Positions 43,845-56,115 are shown, counted from the stretch's first letter. The stretch is DNA of 64,000 nt from Beverwykella pulmonaria (GCA_001599595.1 BCHH01000001.1:1955837-2019836); one strand, 5' to 3'. Numbers and translations are program-made. The notes: generated by a model from the letters alone, not told the origin.

Positions 43845-45557
43845 CTAAATAGTATACACAAACCTCGGACTATCATCCCCCAACTCCGCAATCTCCTCAT
43901 CTGACATGCCCTCCACCTTATGATCCTCCGCTCCTGCCGCCCTCCTCGCATTGGCCCTCGCGAAATAAAGCCACAACACACTATAGCATAAAATAGCCCA
44001 TGCCACCATCGCCATGGTGACTGCGTGGCCTCGGACGTATCTTGGGCCCTCTTTTGCTGGGTAAAGCTGCAAGATATCAATGAAATTTCCTTTTGTAAAG
44101 GCGAGGGGATGTAATGGGAACTTACGAAACTAGCCATAATCCCTGCACAATTCCCAATACTAAGTTGCAGACCTGTCGCCGTCGTCCTCTTCCCGTACCT
44201 TGGGCAATTCGTCGGCAGCCAAGCTAACGGCAGCCCAACGCAAACATAAAGTCCCATCGCCACGAAGAAGCATCCCGCGTAGTGGACACTCGAGCTCGAA
44301 TCGCTGATCAGCATTGCATAGCCCACGATGCTGACGAGTCCGAAAATCACGGCATACAGTCCGCGTTTCTGCTGATGGTCCGAAAATCGCGCTATAACGA
44401 GATATGTAATCGCACCAAGGGCGTAACACGGGATAGTGAGGACCTGGACGAGCGCAGCTGAAGCGGTGGGATTGATACCTCGAATGATGGTCGGTAAGAA
44501 AGTCGAGTATCCGTAAAGCATGGTATCAGAACCAAATTGCGCGAAGGAGAAGGCCCAGACCTTCCAGTCTTTAAGGCCTGCTTTGACATCCTTCCAGTGG
44601 AAAGCTGCTGCGGTGACTGTGTACCCAGTTTGGCGGGTGAGCCGCGCTGCTGCCAGTTGTCGCTCTGAGTCGGTGAGGAAATACGCTGTTTCTGGGTTGT
44701 CGGGGAGAAACCACCATGTGGCGATTCCAAGGACAAATGTTGGCAGTCCCTCAATGATCATAATCCAGCGCCATCCATTTTGGCCTGAAACACCTTGCAT
44801 GTGGCCGATGGCGAAAGCGAGCAGGCCGCCACACGCACCGGCTAGAGCAGCAGACACAAACAAATACCCAATCCGGAGCGCGAGCTCGCGCTTCGTGTAG
44901 AAGAAGGTGAGGTAGATGGCCAATCCAGGGAACAGGCCGCCTTCCACAGCTCCAAGCAATAGTCGACAAGCGACCAACCCACCGAAATTCTGCACCAAGC
45001 CGGTCAGAGTAGCGATGATCCCCCATGACACGGTAATGAAGGCAATCCAGCGCGAGGGACGAAGCTTCTTGAGAACCAGGTTGGACGGAAGCTCCGAGAG
45101 AATGTACGTAACGAATAGAATGGAAACGGCGATCTGAAATTGGTTCCCTCGGAGCCCAAGGTCCGATTCCAATTTGTAGAGGCGTGCGTTACCGATGTTG
45201 ACTCTGAGAAGGGTTAGAGTTGTTTGACATGCAGTGCCCCATTGAGATTGCTGACAGGGAAAGCGACACAAGATGTGGGGATACTGGGACATCGAAACAC
45301 ATCTCCTTGCATTCAACATGGTCGTCCCCAAAGCAGCATTCATCATAGAAAAGGAATAATGGAGCTCACCTGTCTAAGAAACTCAGAAGATACAGCAGCA
45401 TTACCACCGGAATGAGGAACAAGTCCAGTTTCCTGACCAGTTTGGCCTCGGCCAGCACGTCCACCTCTCCCAGCTGTCTTTCCACCTCAGACTCATATCC
45501 TAGCTTTCTGGTATCAGCAGCCTTTGGATCACCGAAATCTTGATCAGAGCCGCTCAT
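43845..45557 (-). CDS. MFS transporter, Tna1/allantoate-permease (ACS) family
   Basis: Exons 45370-45557, 44126-45203 and 43845-44066 encode 495 aa; introns are 166 and 59 nt. The N-terminus is acidic and cytosolic, leading into VRKLDLFLIPVVMLLYLLSFLDRVNIGNARL, the family hallmark of fungal anion:cation symporters related to nicotinate permease Tna1, Dal5 and Vht1. About 12 membrane segments are visible. Conserved blocks include LSELPSNLVLKKLRPSRWI, RLLLGAVEGGLFPGL and NGWRWIMIIEGLPT. The substrate cannot be fixed from sequence, but quinolinate phosphoribosyltransferase lies 5 kb away. Reading through the first intron would add a spurious N-terminus. Confidence 0.92.
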
Positions 45558-46543
45558 CCTGCTAGATCTCCTTGGGAATGATGTCGCTATGTGTGTTCAG
45601 ATGACTCGTGATTGATACCACTCCAGTGGCGATGCCCGTCTCTTCTCGTAATCAATCTAGGGTCCAGGAAAAGTCGAAAGTCGTAGTTGCAAAAAGCTGT
45701 CAGAAAAGTCGCATCCGCGGTTTGTCGAATGTCGCGATCTGCAGCACACGAGGAGATCGTCCCCTCTTAAAAGGTTCTGTCCTGAGCAGCATCAGCGGAC
45801 CCACTTTCGTGGTCAAGAAATTCATTCAGTCGATCCGAAAACATCGGCGCGGGGTTTGGGCCAATAGCCGCAATTGCGCTTGTTCCGGTTCGGCAAGGAT
45901 GCGGCATCTCAGTCTGCTTCGGTGTTGAAGATACGTGCGAAAGTGACGACCAGCTTGGCACAAAGATAACAAACATTGGTGCCCAGCAAACAATCAGTTC
46001 ACGCCAATGTTGGGGGAATACTGTAGAGCGATGCCCTGTACTCTTTTTTGAAAAATGGGGCGGAATTCTTGGCGAACGCTTGGAAGATTTCTAGCACAAA
46101 TACACATGAGTTTAATTACCGACGCTGCTGTGCACAATACCATTGCGTTGGGATACATGTTTGCTGGAGTGGAGTTCATTCATACTTTAATGCCCATCGA
46201 TAGCGGGTTCATGCAGGTCACCCGTTTGCTAGCATGGAATTGTTCCCGCACCGAGTCACTGGCGAAGGATCCATGCCCCCATTTTCTGGTCGTGCACCCC
46301 GGCAGAAGTGGAGTTGTTGATTCTAGTCCTTATCCGAACGCCAGGTCGACTGCTCTACTGCATGTTCCCACGTCGAAGAAGAATTACAGTGGTGCTTCTA
46401 GGGGTATATTTAGAAGGTAGGAAAAGGCGTGCTGGCAGATAGAGTAGAGTTTAGTAGCGCAAATCTAATCCTCTTATTCCCTGTCTAAATTACCTGCGAT
46501 ACTCCTCAAACGTGGGAGCACGCAGCATACCATGCCATCCAGA
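45558..46543. other. Intergenic region upstream of the transporter
   Basis: About 990 bp between the transporter start and the 3' end of the Zn2Cys6 gene, both on the minus strand. It should include the transporter promoter. No gene or repeat seen. Confidence 0.5.
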
Positions 46544-48449
46544 TCATGACATGATTGAAGGCGATGACGGCGATTCGTACAGCGACAGGTCCCAATTCAT
46601 CGGGAGAACTAGTCCGCTATAGATATCAATCTGAGATGCCGGGTCCCCAACAGGCCAGAAGAGATCGTCGCGTGGGATTTCGATTTCTGCATTTGGACCA
46701 ACATCGGCGATGAGATTACTCTGTGGACCAGCAAGTGTTCGACGAGCAATGCGTTTGACGTCTCGCGCCATTTTCTTTGCAAGAGGCCAATGTGCGCCCA
46801 TTGTACTAAGGAAGCCTATGCTAAGTCGAACACGGTCTCGAGCTATTGACGCGGCGTGATCTTCCAGCAGGATATTGCAGGCCGATACTTGTGCAGTTGC
46901 TGTGGAAGCGGTGATACAAAGTAAAGAGATGATGGCGTTCCATGGCACAGGGAATGGCAAGCAGTTTAGTCTGCATATCCGCTGCCTTGAGTGCTCGTGC
47001 CGTATGTGTGCATTGCCCCTGCCTCGATGGTTCAATATAAGGTACCGGGGACGCGAAACTCTCAGTAGTCAGTTCCTCAAGACTGTACACCAGGGTTGAG
47101 AAAGGGCGATGAGCATTCATTAGTATGCTGGAATGGTCAATAAAACCTTGAGTCTAGCGAGGGATCGCAAACGTACATGGATGCGACCATTTGCGCCAGA
47201 AACATAACTTCATCAACTTTTCCGTTCTTCTGCAACGGGTCTTTTTTGCAGGCAGGGAGTGACGACTGCCATATAGCAACTTTGGCGTCTACAGACGCGA
47301 GCAACTCGTCCCCAAAGGTTCCGGTCGTCAGGAACGTACGCATGATATACGAGATGACTGTGCAAATATCGTACAAATACACCATGGACGAGAAGATCAC
47401 CTCGATCTCGTCGAATTCTCTTGATTCGTAGTCTTGCCATGTCATCGTCGGTGGTATTTGCTATATAAAATGTTTTAGTAGGTAGTACTGCATTGGCAGT
47501 AGTGTTCGCGACTTACTCCGAGCTCATATAAGTTGTCGTCGCAAGGCAGGTCGACCAAGTTCGGAATATCGCGCATGGCGAACATAGGATTGTTGACTAC
47601 CACTGAAAAATGCTGGTCCGTAAGATGTAGAAAATAGTAAGTTCTTCTCCAAGACTCTTCTAGCACTGGGTTTCCTTCTCCGTACTGCTGCGCAAATTCT
47701 TTCGAATTTATTCCCAACTCTAGAGCGATCGCAATAGCTTGATCCAGAGTCGTGCGTGCTTCCAATTTGAGATCAGAATGATGTTGAGCAATGGCGAAAA
47801 GCATCAACGCCTGAACGCTGAAGCCATTCCTGGGTAGTGTTGGCTTGCGGAGCGCCTGGTACACTTTTTCATAGTAGGGATCAGATAGCGTCCATGGTGC
47901 ATAGATGGAGCCAATCCACTGCATAACGAGAAGCAGGTCTTGCAGTCCGTGGTTCTCGCTCTTTCTTCTTCGGCAGAGGTAATGAAGCGGGAGTGTAATA
48001 GGGAGAGAAGGATTGAAGTTTTCGTAGTAAAGGTCCAATAGTCGGTCTAGGTTCACTGAAAAGGACATTGTGTTGTGTGGAGTAGTAAGAGGTGCTCCAG
48101 CTATGTTCATTGCACTGAATCTCGGGGTTGCTGAGAATTGGTCATCGAGGTCGGTATTGGGTGTCGAATCCGTTGACGAGTGATGATCGTGATTTCGATC
48201 ATGATTGATGCTTTCATTGGCCTGGTGAGAGCGTTCGGCTTGCTGCTGTAATGCCAACCGTCGTCGGGCTAAAGCTGCTTTGTCCAGGCCTCCGCGTCGT
48301 GATTTCTGGTAATTGCACTCTTTCCCTTCTCGCTTGCACCTCGTACAAATAGGTTGTACTGCATCGCATTTAACGTGCCGACTTCGGCATTGTATGCAGG
48401 CCAGAGGGACGCGGTTGATTGGTCTCGGTTCCGAAGGGCTTGATTCCAT
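46544..48449 (-). CDS. Zn2Cys6 transcription factor, frameshifted in its last third
   Basis: Exon 1 is 47517-48449, exon 2 47177-47460 and exon 3 starts at 47127; introns are 56 and 49 nt. The binuclear cluster is C18-x2-C21-x6-C28-x6-C35-x2-C38-x6-C45. The middle has the fungal-specific factor domain (RLLDLYYENFNPSLPI, LMLFAIAQHHSDL, EESWRRTYYFLHL). In exon 3 the protein is conserved up to about 46925 (AMERHHLF) but then continues in another frame (CITASTATAQVSACN... to the stop at 46544). One extra T on the coding strand near 46916-46922 explains this. No intron fits. Either a recent inactivation or a sequence error. Intact length would be about 600 aa. It is divergent from the enoyl-CoA hydratase gene. 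Confidence 0.8.
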
Positions 48450-49143
48450 GGTGACAATAAGGGAACGACCCAAGGCCCGGACGTGTTGCGCAACCAATGT
48501 CGAGTTTTTCGTCACGCTAGAGTTACCGATGGGATTGTTAGTTCAAGGAGATAGAAGAAGAAGACGGACAATTGCTAGCAATGGAGTGTATGAGAGCAGC
48601 TGTTGACGAAAGTCGAGCTGGTGCTTATTCATCAGCGCTAACCTGGTATGGAACTCATCTTGAGTTTTCTGCAATGAATACTCAAAGATGACACTCGGAG
48701 CCATCACGCCTGTAGGAGGGAATTGATCAGATGAATATTAGCAGGAAGATAAAAGGATTGATTTGGTTCTGCAAAAAGGTCCTACCGTATCCGGCCGGGG
48801 GACTTTCGCGCAATACCAGTAGAACATTTGCTAAATGCGACGCTATGGAGTAATGAGTTTGATCATACTCGGATGTTAATATGGCAAAGTCTAAGGAACT
48901 AGAAGGACTTCTATCTGTATTGCATACAGGGCTGACATTTAATTGCGAGCTCTGCTCCGGAATTATGCAGGGGTACTCATAAGGTCAAGATGCTCGAGTC
49001 GTTCTTCCTCGGTAGCGTCATACAGCAACCCCTCGTAGATCTCATTATTTGTGAATCAGCGAAATATAATTAAAAAGTCACTACAGAAGTCAGGACGCCA
49101 GTCCTGAGAAACTTCATACACATCGGTCTATGCATTAGTGACC
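48450..49143. promoter_or_regulatory. Divergent promoter of the Zn2Cys6 factor and the enoyl-CoA hydratase gene
   Basis: About 690 bp between start codons. No convincing CGG-N-CCG palindrome was picked out by eye. Confidence 0.45.
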
Positions 49144-50089
49144 ATGGCGCCCCCACCCAATCTTGAAACGATAGCGGTAGAGCGACTTTCCGAAGGCGCG
49201 GTCTTGATCAGTTACAATAAACCGAAGATTGCAAATGCTTTCACACCCCAGACATACGATGATTTCAGGGAAGCGCTCATTTGGGCGAGAGAGGAGGAGA
49301 GTGTCAGGGTAGTGCTTGTGTGAGTGTAGATTTTGGATTTCATTCCCCCGTATTTCCGTACATATACCCTTGCAGTACATTTCAGAAGCCCAAACGATCA
49401 AGCTAGTTTTGCATAGTCCACTGTATTCATCAGAACGGATGTTACCGTCTTAGCAAGTCCAGCAAGCTGACTGATGGGGAATTAGAAACGGAAAGGGCAA
49501 ACATTTCTGCGCAGGCCGTGCCATGAACGGCCCAGAAAACACCATTGAGGCCGAAATCGCTGCCGGAGGCAGACTCTCCCAAGTCCTCTCCACCTACCCC
49601 AAGGTTCTCATCGCCGCTGTCCACGGCGCCAGCGTCGGCTGGGGCTGCACCCAGCTCACAAACTTTGACCTCATTTATGCGCACCACACGGCATTCTTCC
49701 AAACGCCCTTCATGCCGCTCGGCCTCGTGCCCGAAGGCGGCTCATCATATACTTTTCCGGCGCTCATGGGACGGCCGCAGGCCAATGCACTGTTGCTCGC
49801 GGGGGACAGACTGAGTGCGCAGGAGGCGTATGTTGGGGGGTTGGTTACAAAAGTGGTGCAGGGGAGCGTGGAGGGCTTTTTAGAAGAAGTCAAGGCGAAG
49901 GCGAAGGTGATGAGCGGGTACAGTGCGGAGGCATTGGGGATGGCGAAACGGCTGGTGTTAGATGGGGAAGGGGATTCTGTGGCGAGGAAGCGGGAGGCGG
50001 GGGAGAGGGAGCGGAGGGATTTGGTGGTGAGGTTCGGGAGGGAGGATACGAAGGAGAGATTGGCGGCGTTTGGGAGGGCGAAAATGTAG
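49144..50089 (+). CDS. Enoyl-CoA hydratase/isomerase (crotonase) family, PTS1-like end
   Basis: Exons 49144-49319 and 49486-50089 encode 259 aa; the 166 nt intron has a GTGAGT donor. The crotonase fold is shown by VLISYNKPKIANAF, GKGKHFCAGRAM (first oxyanion-hole block), AAVHGASVGWGCT (second) and PFMPLGLVPEGGSS. The E of LVPEGGS matches the catalytic position seen in peroxisomal delta3-delta2-enoyl-CoA isomerases. The C-terminal tripeptide AKM fits a peroxisomal targeting signal 1 ([SAC][KRH][LM]). It likely acts in fatty-acid beta-oxidation in peroxisomes. It lies 249 bp upstream of the QPRT gene on the same strand; fungal genes are not operonic, so linkage may be chance. Confidence 0.9.
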
Positions 50090-50338
50090 TTGGGAGACGT
50101 GATCTGGTCACGTGAGTGAACAGTGGTGACATGTTGGAGATATTGTGCAGGTTCCGATCCGCGGCCGCTTAGAGCCGGCCCGTGCCTTATCGATAACCTT
50201 AAATTGAGCCGAAGACCGGCACGGTTCCGAGCAAACAACATCTGCCTGCACTTTTGACATGCAACTGTTCTGAGCTTCAAGACTTCTCAAAAGTCAACTC
50301 TCTCTAGCTATAGTATCTCGTCATTCTACACAGCAAAC

Positions 50339-51361
50339 ATGGTTGAAGGTGCCCCCGCGCATGGCTCTGTAGCCCATCTCCTGCCCCAGACATACAAGCG
50401 CTTGGTCTCGGAATGGCTAGAAGAAGACACTCCCAGCTTTGACTACGGAGGCTTTGTGGTCGGAGAGGAGATATCAGAAGCGAAGCTCCTAGGAAAGAGC
50501 GAAGTTAGTCATGCTCTCTATCCTCTTGGCTCTTGCTAATACCTACATAGGGAATCGTGGCAGGCGTCCCATTCTTCGATGAGGTGTTTCGACAACTGGG
50601 CTGCACGTAAGCCACTCTACCACTTCATTGCCATTTGCAAACAAGGAATCAAAGTTAACCAATCCTTGAGTGTGGAATGGCATATTGCAGAAGGCGCCTC
50701 CTTCGCACCCATAACGCACTGCGCGACCGTCCGCGGCCCCGTCCGGCACCTCCTCCTTGGCGAGCGGGTAGCCCTCAACACGCTAGCCCGATGTTCCGGC
50801 ATAGCCACCAAATCCGCACGTCTCCTCTCTCTCCTCCGAGCGGCAGGCTACAAGAACATCCTCGCCGGCACCCGCAAAACAACCCCTGGCTTCCGCCTGG
50901 TAGAAAAATACGGCATGCTCGTCGGCGGCGTCGACGCACACCGCGTCGATCTCTCTGCCATGACGATGCTGAAAGATAATCATATTGTAGCCGCAGGGAG
51001 TATTACCAACGCGGTGCGCGCGGCCAAGGCAGCAGGGGGCTTCGCGATCAAAGTCGAGGTAGAGTGCCAGAGTTTAGAGGAGGCGGACGAGGCGATTGCC
51101 GCAGGTGCGGATATCGTCATGCTAGACAACTTCTCGCCAGACGGAGTCAAGATTGCGGCAGCGCAGTTGAAAGACAAGTGGGGTAGAGGAATTGGGGATA
51201 GGAAAGCCTTTTTGGTCGAGGTTAGCGGAGGCCTGACGGAACATAACGTCGAGCCGTATGTTTGCGACGATGTGGATATTGTCAGTACGAGTAGCATTCA
51301 TCAGGGCGTCCCGCATGTGGACTTTTCGTTGAAGATTGTGCCCAAGGGTAGGAAGGAATAG
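50339..51361 (+). CDS. BNA6: Quinolinate phosphoribosyltransferase (nicotinate-nucleotide pyrophosphorylase)
   Basis: Exons 50339-50503, 50551-50606 and 50671-51361 encode 303 aa (yeast Bna6 295). The second intron (50607-50670) must end at CTTGAG to give [12 protein letters not shown]; reading through it instead inserts unrelated residues. Active-site motifs are [81 protein letters not shown] and [17 protein letters not shown]. The enzyme joins quinolinate and PRPP to nicotinate mononucleotide, the last step specific to de novo NAD synthesis. Cytosolic/nuclear. It sits near a Tna1-like transporter. Confidence 0.97.
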
Positions 51362-51651
51362 GAGGCCGGGGAAAGCGTAGAGGTTTGATTTGAGGTGGAG
51401 TGAAGCGTGAAGCGTGTATGATAAGTCTTGTTCCGTACGACAGAATACTTCAAGAGGCGGGAAAGAGGGATCAAGGAACAAAAGCTAGATAATTGTGTAA
51501 ACAGTTTCGGCCTCAACACGGTACATCACAAGTTTTCAAAGCAAGACAATTCAAGTTCAGTAAATATGAACTTCAAATCCTATCATGCAGTAATCCAAAA
51601 TGATATGCCAGCCCACCATCTATATGCTCATCCCCTCCCCTCCTTCTCGCC

Positions 51652-52998
51652 CTAGATGCTCTGCCAGACAATAGAAATCTGGCTCGCATGCCCACTTCCC
51701 GCATACACCGTCTGCTGCGTGCTCCCACTCGCGACCGCATCCGCACTCCAGACCGCGTTCCCACCCGCCGCCAAGTTCCCACTCACAGTCGTAAACGTCG
51801 TCGCGGTCGTCACACTGCTGCCGCACGTAAACGCGCCAGACACAACACCGCATTTACCCTTTGAAGAAGTGAGCGTGAAGCCAGACCCTGAAGTGGCCGC
51901 TGTGTAGGTCGCGCAGGTACCGCTGGTATACCACGTTCCGGCGGAGATAAGACAGCCCGTCTTCGTGCTTCCCAGATTGACATTCAAGTACCCCTTTCCA
52001 CTGAAGGGCGTTCCTGGAGTCGTGGTCCCGGTGGGCGTGCTGACGCTAGTGCCTGTGGGTACTGTGGTGCCGCTGGTCTTGGGGAGGTATTTGATTCCTG
52101 TGGCCGGGCAGGTGGACTTTGTGCCATCGGGGTTCGCAGGTATGAAATCGCCGGTCTGCACACTGCCGCGCACATCGTAATGGTACCAAATTTCGTTGAG
52201 CGCGCCGGAGGAGCAGCCTAGCGTCACTGTGACGCCGGGGCGTTGGGCAGTAATAGCAGCTTGGATGGCAGCGGTAGTGTAGGTTGCGGTTGTCGAGGGC
52301 GTGATGCCTGCTGCCACCAGCCACTATGTTACTGCTATTTAGCCTACGCTCTGAATCAAGCCACATGAACGGGGGAAAGTACCGTGTAGGAAGGCAGGGT
52401 CTTGAATAGATCCACCGCCTTCTGAAAGAAGTCGACCACCTCTTCTGTGGCTTTATGGTTGGTATAGCAATCCGGATTCAGTGTGCTGATGCACGTTCCA
52501 TGCTTGGCCCACTCGTGCTCCCAGAAGGTCTCATCGTTGCCCTGATAGTCCTTCCAATATGTCTGCATGTAGCTCAAAAGATCTGTCTTGCCGAAAGAGG
52601 AGATAATAGACGAGATGTTGGTGTAGGCGCGCGATGCATCGCAGTTCGCATCATATGTACCATCGCAGTGGTCGGGCCTGTTACTACCTATCAGCTCCTA
52701 GTCCCACAAGCCAGAAGTTGTGATATAGAGAGACGTACCAAAGACCATGAAGTGTCCAGCTATCCACAGGTCCGGTAACAGGAGCGGTATCCCAGAATTG
52801 GGTCTGCAGCAGCTGCCCACCTGGCGCATTGAAGCAGCACAGATCCGCGACGGCCGTAGTATTTTGACAGCTCAACTGGGGGTTCAAGCACGTTGCCGAC
52901 GGGCCTCCCAAGACAGTCTGACCCGCGCCGAGCAGCAGCTGCGCTCCACCGATTGCGATCTTCGATATCGTCCTGAGGGAGGGGAGTGGGGAAGCCAT
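51652..52998 (-). CDS. Secreted ribonuclease T2 with C-terminal extension
   Basis: Exons 52739-52998, 52383-52677 and 51652-52323 encode 408 aa; introns are 61 and 59 nt. The N-terminus has a hydrophobic segment (ISKIAIGGAQLLLGAG), probably a signal peptide or anchor. Catalytic site 1 is WTLHGLWPDHCDG (H84) and site 2 FWEHEWAKHGTC (H141, E142, H146). Cysteines for the usual disulfides are present. After a Thr/Pro/Gly linker (~270-300), the last ~110 residues form a second domain (GYLNVNLGSTKTGCLISAGTWY...) seen in Rny1-like and other fungal RNase T2 proteins. It cleaves RNA outside the cell or in the vacuole. The ATG at 52998 directly precedes the hydrophobic segment. Confidence 0.94.
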
Positions 52999-54031
52999 GG
53001 CCGTGGATAGCGAAGAAGGGGCCGCGGTCGCTGCATTTTGTACTCCGTGGACAGCGGTGCGTATCCATAGCTCGGGATCCAGGACCATCATTTTTGGCAA
53101 TCAACAAGCAGCAGTAGGCCCGGCGGCGGAACCAGCTTCGCGGGGCGATTCGTCCCAGACCGGCAGTTGGAATGCTCGAGTGCTTCAGGCTCCTTCTCGA
53201 TTGGTAGCTAGATTGTACAATGTCCTGGCTAAGGATGAATGCGGGAGGTGGGATGAATGTGGTTGACGCGAGGCGTCGCGGTCGATATTAAAAAGGCGTG
53301 AAAGAACAGCCACTCAAGGCGCAGCGTAGGCAGCGAAAGCGTGCACGCCTCGCAGGGTCATTCTGCGACTGGGCCACGGCCGCGTGTGAGACATGATGAG
53401 GATCGCTGCCCGGTAAGGCAGCTCAAACCAGTCAGACGCTATAGCACGGCCTGGTGTCGATGCACGTGGGGCTGTCCATCAGGGTTGGCCGCGGAGCTCG
53501 CCAGCGTCGGGTCCCTGCGTTAATCAAGATCGGCACGATACCGCTTGGGGCAAGCGCCCCGAAGCTTGTTTCGTATCCGATCGCCTTGTCGCCAAGCCCG
53601 GTCCCAGAGCGATGACTGGAGAGGAAGGACATTGTGCTTGACACATCACAATATGAAATGCCCAAGTGTTTCATAGAAAATCGGGTATCTGATTGCTGGA
53701 ACAACTTGCTGTAGATGGAGACAGAGTGCCGTATAGTACAGGCAATACAACGCCGAAATGAAAGGAAGACCAGGTCTTTGGTCCCTGGCCCGTGAAAAGC
53801 CTATAACCGAAGGTCCTGAGTGCATGGCTCGAAGACAGACTTTTTTTTGCAAACCTGGTTTGTCGAACGGAGAGGGAGGGCTCTTGAATACGCTCGAGTC
53901 GCAAGAGGCGAATTCCCCTGGTCCAAGTATTCTTCTTTAGAGAGCGGACCCCTCGAACACGCTGCCATGCTCGACAGGCACGCTATGGTACAGACAGCCA
54001 TGCGCAACCCACAACAGTGTGAGCACTGCGC
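52999..54031. other. Intergenic region
   Basis: About 1 kb between the RNase T2 start and the 3' end of the HAD_SAK gene. No supported gene or RNA. Confidence 0.5.
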
Positions 54032-55792
54032 TCAGTAAAAGCTGTCGGGGTTTTCGTAGTTCGGCTGGCCGTAACTCCGATCACCAACGTCGTCCAGGCT
54101 CCGATAGTTGGAGGCGCCTCCTCCACCACGACCCCGTCCTCGGCCTCCATTCTGGCCTCCACGGTGGCCACCGCCGCCACGTCCTCCTCTTGGGCCGTAC
54201 TGGGGATTCCTGTTCCCGCCGCGTCCGCGATCACGATTACCCCCCCGGTAGTTGGAAGGCCCATTTGGGCGACGGTCCTCCTGCTCCCTACGCGCATGTG
54301 GGCGGTGGTTGTTAGCGTGGCTCCCATTTCCATTTCCGTCGTGGTTGTCCTCCTCACGAGGACGCTTCTGGTGTGCCTTGTTGGGGAAATAGCTCTCCCA
54401 TTGACTCTCGTTGGCCTGCTCTTCTTCAATTCGCAGCAGCATCTTCTCGCCGACGACACTCTCGATACGATACGAGTGCTCATCTGGAACCGGGTGCCAG
54501 TTCGAGATGCGCACGGCATCTGCAGGGCTGGCCCCTTTCCGAATCGCCAGAACGATGGTCGGTATCGGATTCTCCGAGTAGTATTTCTGCGACTTGGGCA
54601 CCGGCTCCACTCGGGCCGCCCACAGCTTGTTCTCGTAGCAAGAGATGCCAGTCACTTTCCAGGCCACCTTGTTTCCCATACCACCTACCTTGTCAAGGAT
54701 GCTCTTGGGACACGGCTTGGGGGTGATGAGTATGCTGTTAGCAAGGAAGCGGATACCGCCTTCTGATGTGCCGGGGGGAAGTTTTACAAGAGAGAGCAAT
54801 TTTTCCGTCATGGCGGGAGGGATCATGTATCCCGTGTAGAAGACGGTCTTCTTAATCTGGTACGGCACAGCGCTCGGCGGAGCCGTGCCGGCCTTGATGA
54901 GGGTATTGTGTGCATTCAGCATGCGCTGAATCTCGGCCACCTCTGTAATAGGGTCGAGCTGCTTAGCAATCTCTGTGACTTGAACGACTTCTGCCGTGAT
55001 GGGTTTACGCGAAGTGGGCGTCTGCCCAGACATCAGGTCTTTGTTGAACTGGAAGAAGAAGTCGCGAAAGCCTTTGGTGCTATGCATGGTCAGTTGTAGT
55101 GCACTGAATGACGCAGGGCACCTACTGCTTGACTCTGTCCTCGTAAATGCGTATCTCCTCTGCGTTCTTGTACGTGTAGACAATGTCTTTCAAGAGCTCT
55201 TGCTTGAAGTCCATGGTCGACTTGAACTTTTGATTCGCAGGGCCCGTGGCGGGCTTCAGGCACACCATGTCGAATTCGAGCTTCTTGCTGCGGACCATGC
55301 GCTTGATGAGGTCGGCAAAGCCCGACTCGGAGCGGCCGGTGAGAAGCACGCTCAGCGCGTCCTTCTGCTGCATCGAGAGCTCCACCAGGGCCACGATTTG
55401 CTCGTTCCACCAGCCTTGCCATGCACGGCGCTCTTCCTCTTCGACGCCCAGCCCGGTCGCGGCGAGCAGACCGGGGTCGTGCCACCAGCCGCCGTTCTGG
55501 AATATGTCGGGGTTGGCGAGTTGACCGAGAGTCGGCCCATTCCAGATCTGCCTATTGGGAAGAGGGCTTCCAAACACTGTGGCATGGTTGTCAGCTACGG
55601 GGCACTCGCAGATGCACGGCGGTGGTACACACAGGTGTTGTCGAAGTCGTAAATGTGAATGGCCTTGATCTCGGACGCCGGGGGCAGGTCCTTCTCATCG
55701 CACGACCATCTCTTCAGGGCTGTCACCGTGTGGAAAACAGCTCGCCCGGCCATTCCACCACTGGGGGCCGGTTTGGTTGACGCTGCCAGCAT
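54032..55792 (-). CDS. HAD_SAK (Swiss Army Knife RNA repair-like) protein with RGG tail
   Basis: Exons 55633-55792, 55126-55576 and 54032-55079 encode 552 aa; introns are 56 and 46 nt. HAD motif I is IYDFDNT with D49 and D51, followed by LFGSPLPNRQIWNGP and GGWWHDPGLL. LLTGRSESGFADLI carries motif II (T/S), and IRIYEDRVKHTKGF the acidic motif, as in the fungal HAD_SAK family. This HAD branch is linked by domain associations to RNA repair. Residues ~430-552 are rich in RGG/GGR repeats, typical of RNA binding and arginine methylation, and strengthen an RNA link. The ATG at 55792 is preferred because homologues start shortly before TVTALKRWSC. Confidence 0.9.
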
Positions 55793-56115
55793 GGTGGGTG
55801 ACCGTGGACGGCGAAAGGAGGGCGATAGCAAGCGCAGTGCAGCTCGCACGCTCAGCATAAAGGTGGGAGGCGCAGAGAAATTCACGATTAGTCAGATCCG
55901 TGGCGGGCGCTTGGACGGGGCGGCGATGGCATCGGCTATGCGACTGCGGTGGCGGTTGCCGTGAGCGCTCTGATGTGGTGCAAGTGAATGTCAGGTCGGC
56001 GCGAGTTCGGATTGAAAGTCGAAGCTGCAGCTCGGCCCCTGCTCCTTCGCTGCGTCTTCCCCCGGCGCTCTTCCGCCGCCTTGATGATCCTCCCACCCAA
56101 CCTCACCACCCGCGT
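55793..56115. promoter_or_regulatory. Divergent promoter of the HAD_SAK and RING genes
   Basis: 323 bp between start codons, GC-rich. No clear individual sites. Confidence 0.5.

Noticed and set aside
45204..45369. C-box-like ATGATGA in the first transporter intron as an intronic snoRNA
   Set aside because: No D box at a proper distance and no terminal stem.
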